Source of the DNA: a virus
Length of the DNA stretch: 41,128 nt
Virus record (IMG/VR): IMGVR_UViG_3300030233_000267
Span: 1-41,128 of that record
Reading direction: 5' to 3' (one strand)
Part shown: positions 39,867 to 41,128 of the stretch, one piece after another
How positions within the stretch are numbered: the stretch's first letter is position 1
How the letters are laid out: each line of letters begins with the position of its first letter
Made by a program: the position numbers and the translations under genes
The notes under the pieces: model-generated
Seen by the model: the letters and a program-made list of their open reading frames with translations, nothing else
What the model was told of the DNA's origin: nothing
Databases searched by the model: none

Positions 39867-39889
39867 TTCTGAAAGGCGACCTTTCAGAA
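39867..39889. repeat. Perfect 10-bp inverted repeat
   Basis: TTCTGAAAGG (39867-39876) and CCTTTCAGAA (39880-39889) with a 3-nt spacer. No T-run follows it on the plus strand; on the minus strand a short T-rich run appears about 10 nt later. It lies in the convergent gap between the plus-strand transcription unit and the minus-strand methyltransferase, and may be an operator or a second terminator. Confidence 0.45.
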
Positions 39890-39904
39890 CGATATAAGGC
39901 GCTG

Positions 39905-39936
39905 AAAAAAAACAAGTAATATCGAAAATTACTTGT
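39905..39936 (-). terminator. Rho-independent terminator of minus-strand methyltransferase
   Basis: On the minus strand ACAAGTAAT and ATTACTTGT form a perfect 9-bp stem with a 7-nt loop, followed by a run of eight T (complement of the A-run at 39905-39912). It lies 11 bp beyond the stop of the gene at 39948. Confidence 0.85.
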
Positions 39937-39947
39937 GAATATCTGCC

Positions 39948-40889
39948 TCAAAGTCGCTCAATCACCACCAACGCCGTTGAAACACCGGTTCCACTGCCCT
40001 TGAAACTGCCCTCGGGCAGATCCTCGAACCAGCCATCATGTGCCGCCACGATGTTGCGGAACATGGCCGCTCGTTTGGTCTGACGCGTCGGCGTGGCGCC
40101 GGACAGCACCGACACCAGCTTGCCGCCTTCCTTCAGCCAGCGCAGCGCCTGGAGCACGTGGATAATGTCCTGTTCGCGTTCGAACGGCGGGTTCATCACC
40201 ACGAAGTCGTAGACCGGCCGCGGCTCGGGTGCGAGGAAGTCGCGGCCCTCCAGCTCATAGCCCTTCAGCTCAAGGATCTCGCGCAAGGCGGGCGCGATCT
40301 CGAAGGCGGAGAGCTGTGCGCGTGGGTGGTGATCGGCGATGTAATCCAGAATGGCACCGCTGCCGGCGCCGGGCTCCAGCAGTTTGAACGGCGTGTCCGG
40401 CAAACCGATTGCCGCGACCATGCGCTCGATCATCGGAACCGGTGTGGAGAAGAAGCCCGGTATCTTCTTGAACCGGACATCCTCCAGCTTGCGGCGCAGG
40501 TCTTCAGCGGCCTTGCGCTCGCCAGCGTCGTTGTCCTGGATGAGATCCCAGAGGAGACGGGCCTCCAGCGTTTCGCTTGCCGGTCTGCCGGTCTCGATCG
40601 GTGCCGTGTAATACCCGCCATCATGTTTCATTTCGGCCCGTGTCAGTTTGTGCACGGCCGTTTTCGTGGTGATCCGCGCAAGGATCTCCGGAACGGTCCC
40701 GCTTGAATGCAAATCGGCCAGCTTCCGGAGGGCGCGTTGCGTTCGCTCCAGGTGGAGCCCGTCGAGGCGGGCGCTGGCAGCCTCACGGGCGCGTTTCGGC
40801 GTGTTGGCGAGGCGATCTGCAAACTTGTGGTCAATCTGCGGCTGCAGCTTGTCTGCCATCGTGTTCAGTCGAATTGCGAGCTTGCTCAT
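39948..40889 (-). CDS. SAM-dependent methyltransferase, NPPF type
   Basis: 313 aa. A helical N-terminal domain (about 1-135; LAIRLNTMADKLQPQIDHKF, KTAVHKLTRAEMKHDGGYYT) precedes a class I methyltransferase fold. FKLLEPGAGSGAILDYIADH (motif I, about 168-187) binds SAM, and YDFVVMNPPFEREQDIIHV (motif IV, NPPF) matches amino-methyltransferases acting on adenine (N6) or glutamine. STPVPMIERMVAAIGL just before motif I is typical of DNA adenine methylases in mobile elements. GGAAAG lies 5 nt before ATG 40889. It may modify phage DNA; the target site is unknown. A strong terminator ends the gene. Confidence 0.8.
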   Translation of the reverse strand: MSKLAIRLNTMADKLQPQIDHKFADRLANTPKRAREAASARLDGLHLERTQRALRKLADLHSSGTVPEILARITTKTAVHKLTRAEMKHDGGYYTAPIETGRPASETLEARLLWDLIQDNDAGERKAAEDLRRKLEDVRFKKIPGFFSTPVPMIERMVAAIGLPDTPFKLLEPGAGSGAILDYIADHHPRAQLSAFEIAPALREILELKGYELEGRDFLAPEPRPVYDFVVMNPPFEREQDIIHVLQALRWLKEGGKLVSVLSGATPTRQTKRAAMFRNIVAAHDGWFEDLPEGSFKGSGTGVSTALVVIERL

Positions 40890-40993
40890 GGGTCTTTCCT
40901 TTTCTGAAGGCGAGCGGAAGGGTTCGGGCGAGTCGGCCCGGCGAAAGGTCAGGAGTTGGGGAAGGGCGCCCGGAGGTTCCGGGCGCGTGGGTG

Positions 40994-41128
40994 TCAGGCG
41001 TAGGCCGTCCAGTTGTTGCCCGCGGTGTCGGGGGCGATGCCGAACCCTGCGAGCCCGTCGGCGCCGTTGTTTTCGAGGATGCGCGAGTTACCGACGGTCT
41101 GGTTTCCAATGACCAGGCCACCCTCGGC
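40994..41128 (-). CDS. 3' end of minus-strand gene, beta-helix-like
   Basis: The last 44 codons and the stop (TGA at 40996-40994) of a gene running off the right edge. The visible chain (GGLVIGNQTVGNSRILENNG then ADGLAGFGIAPDTAGNNW) is Gly/Asn-rich with regularly spaced hydrophobics, as in right-handed parallel beta-helix proteins such as tail spikes or surface enzymes. It is translated in one frame with no interruption. Whether it is phage or host cannot be told. Confidence 0.55.
   Translation of the reverse strand, partial: AEGGLVIGNQTVGNSRILENNGADGLAGFGIAPDTAGNNWTAYA

Noticed and set aside
40831-41121. 96-codon minus-strand frame
   Set aside because: Thr/Pro/Ser-rich translation across an intergenic gap and the start of the methyltransferase; another frame on the same strand gives the coherent C-terminus ending at 40994.
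1-41128. Integrase, transposase, tRNA or attachment site
   Set aside because: None could be recognised by reading both strands; integration genes, if any, lie outside the window.

Overview
The window reads as most of a temperate, contractile-tailed (myovirus-like) phage or prophage genome from a GC-rich alphaproteobacterium. A Hyphomicrobiales/Stappiaceae- or Roseobacter-type host is an inference from GC content, codon use and the kind of phage proteins present. No integrase, CI-type repressor, transposase, tRNA or attachment site is visible, so the window probably starts just inside the early operon. It ends in the 3' end of a further minus-strand gene.

Layout. 1-1.7 kb: five short, overlapping early genes (CII-like and HTH regulators, a ribbon-helix-helix-like protein). 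1.7-8.3 kb: a replication module with the remains of a sliding clamp (DnaN), a CHC2/Toprim primase and a DUF5906-type helicase. Two related pentapeptide-repeat membrane-protein genes interrupt it on the opposite strand. 8.0-8.3 kb: a gene-free stretch with twelve GGACC/GGTCC-centred repeats, a candidate replication origin or control region. 9.2-17.7 kb: packaging and head genes of lambda type (GpZ-like protein, small and large terminase, portal, gpW-like joiner, ClpP-like protease with a nested scaffold, gpD-like decoration protein, gpE-like capsid protein, connectors). 17.7-34.9 kb: a P2-type contractile tail (baseplate V, W/gp25, J, I, a DUF4815 protein, fibre, sheath, tube, assembly chaperones E/E', tape measure, U, X, D). 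35.4-37.3 kb: lysis (TIGR02594-type endolysin, holin-like protein, overlapping Rz/Rz1-like spanins, a second coiled-coil/TM protein). 37.3-41.1 kb: an accessory end with small minus-strand genes, a cytosine-5 DNA methyltransferase overlapped by a second open frame, a probable small RNA, and a minus-strand NPPF-motif methyltransferase.

The structural genes are all on the plus strand, tightly packed and mostly coupled by ATGA/GTGA overlaps. The exceptions are minus-strand accessory cargo (morons): two pentapeptide genes in the replication operon, a small-HTH/ATP-grasp pair between the tail chaperone and tape measure genes, a secreted SNase-type nuclease between D and endolysin, and the right-end cluster. 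Most of these look more AT-rich than their surroundings.

The strongest second-look items are the GGWCC repeat array, the lambda-type GGGAAAG slippery site in the tail chaperone gene, the overlapping frame in the cytosine methyltransferase, the clamp gene decapitated by a pentapeptide cassette, the HTH/ATP-grasp pair, and the candidate small RNA near 39.65 kb. Names rest on reading motifs and family resemblance by eye. No database search was run.
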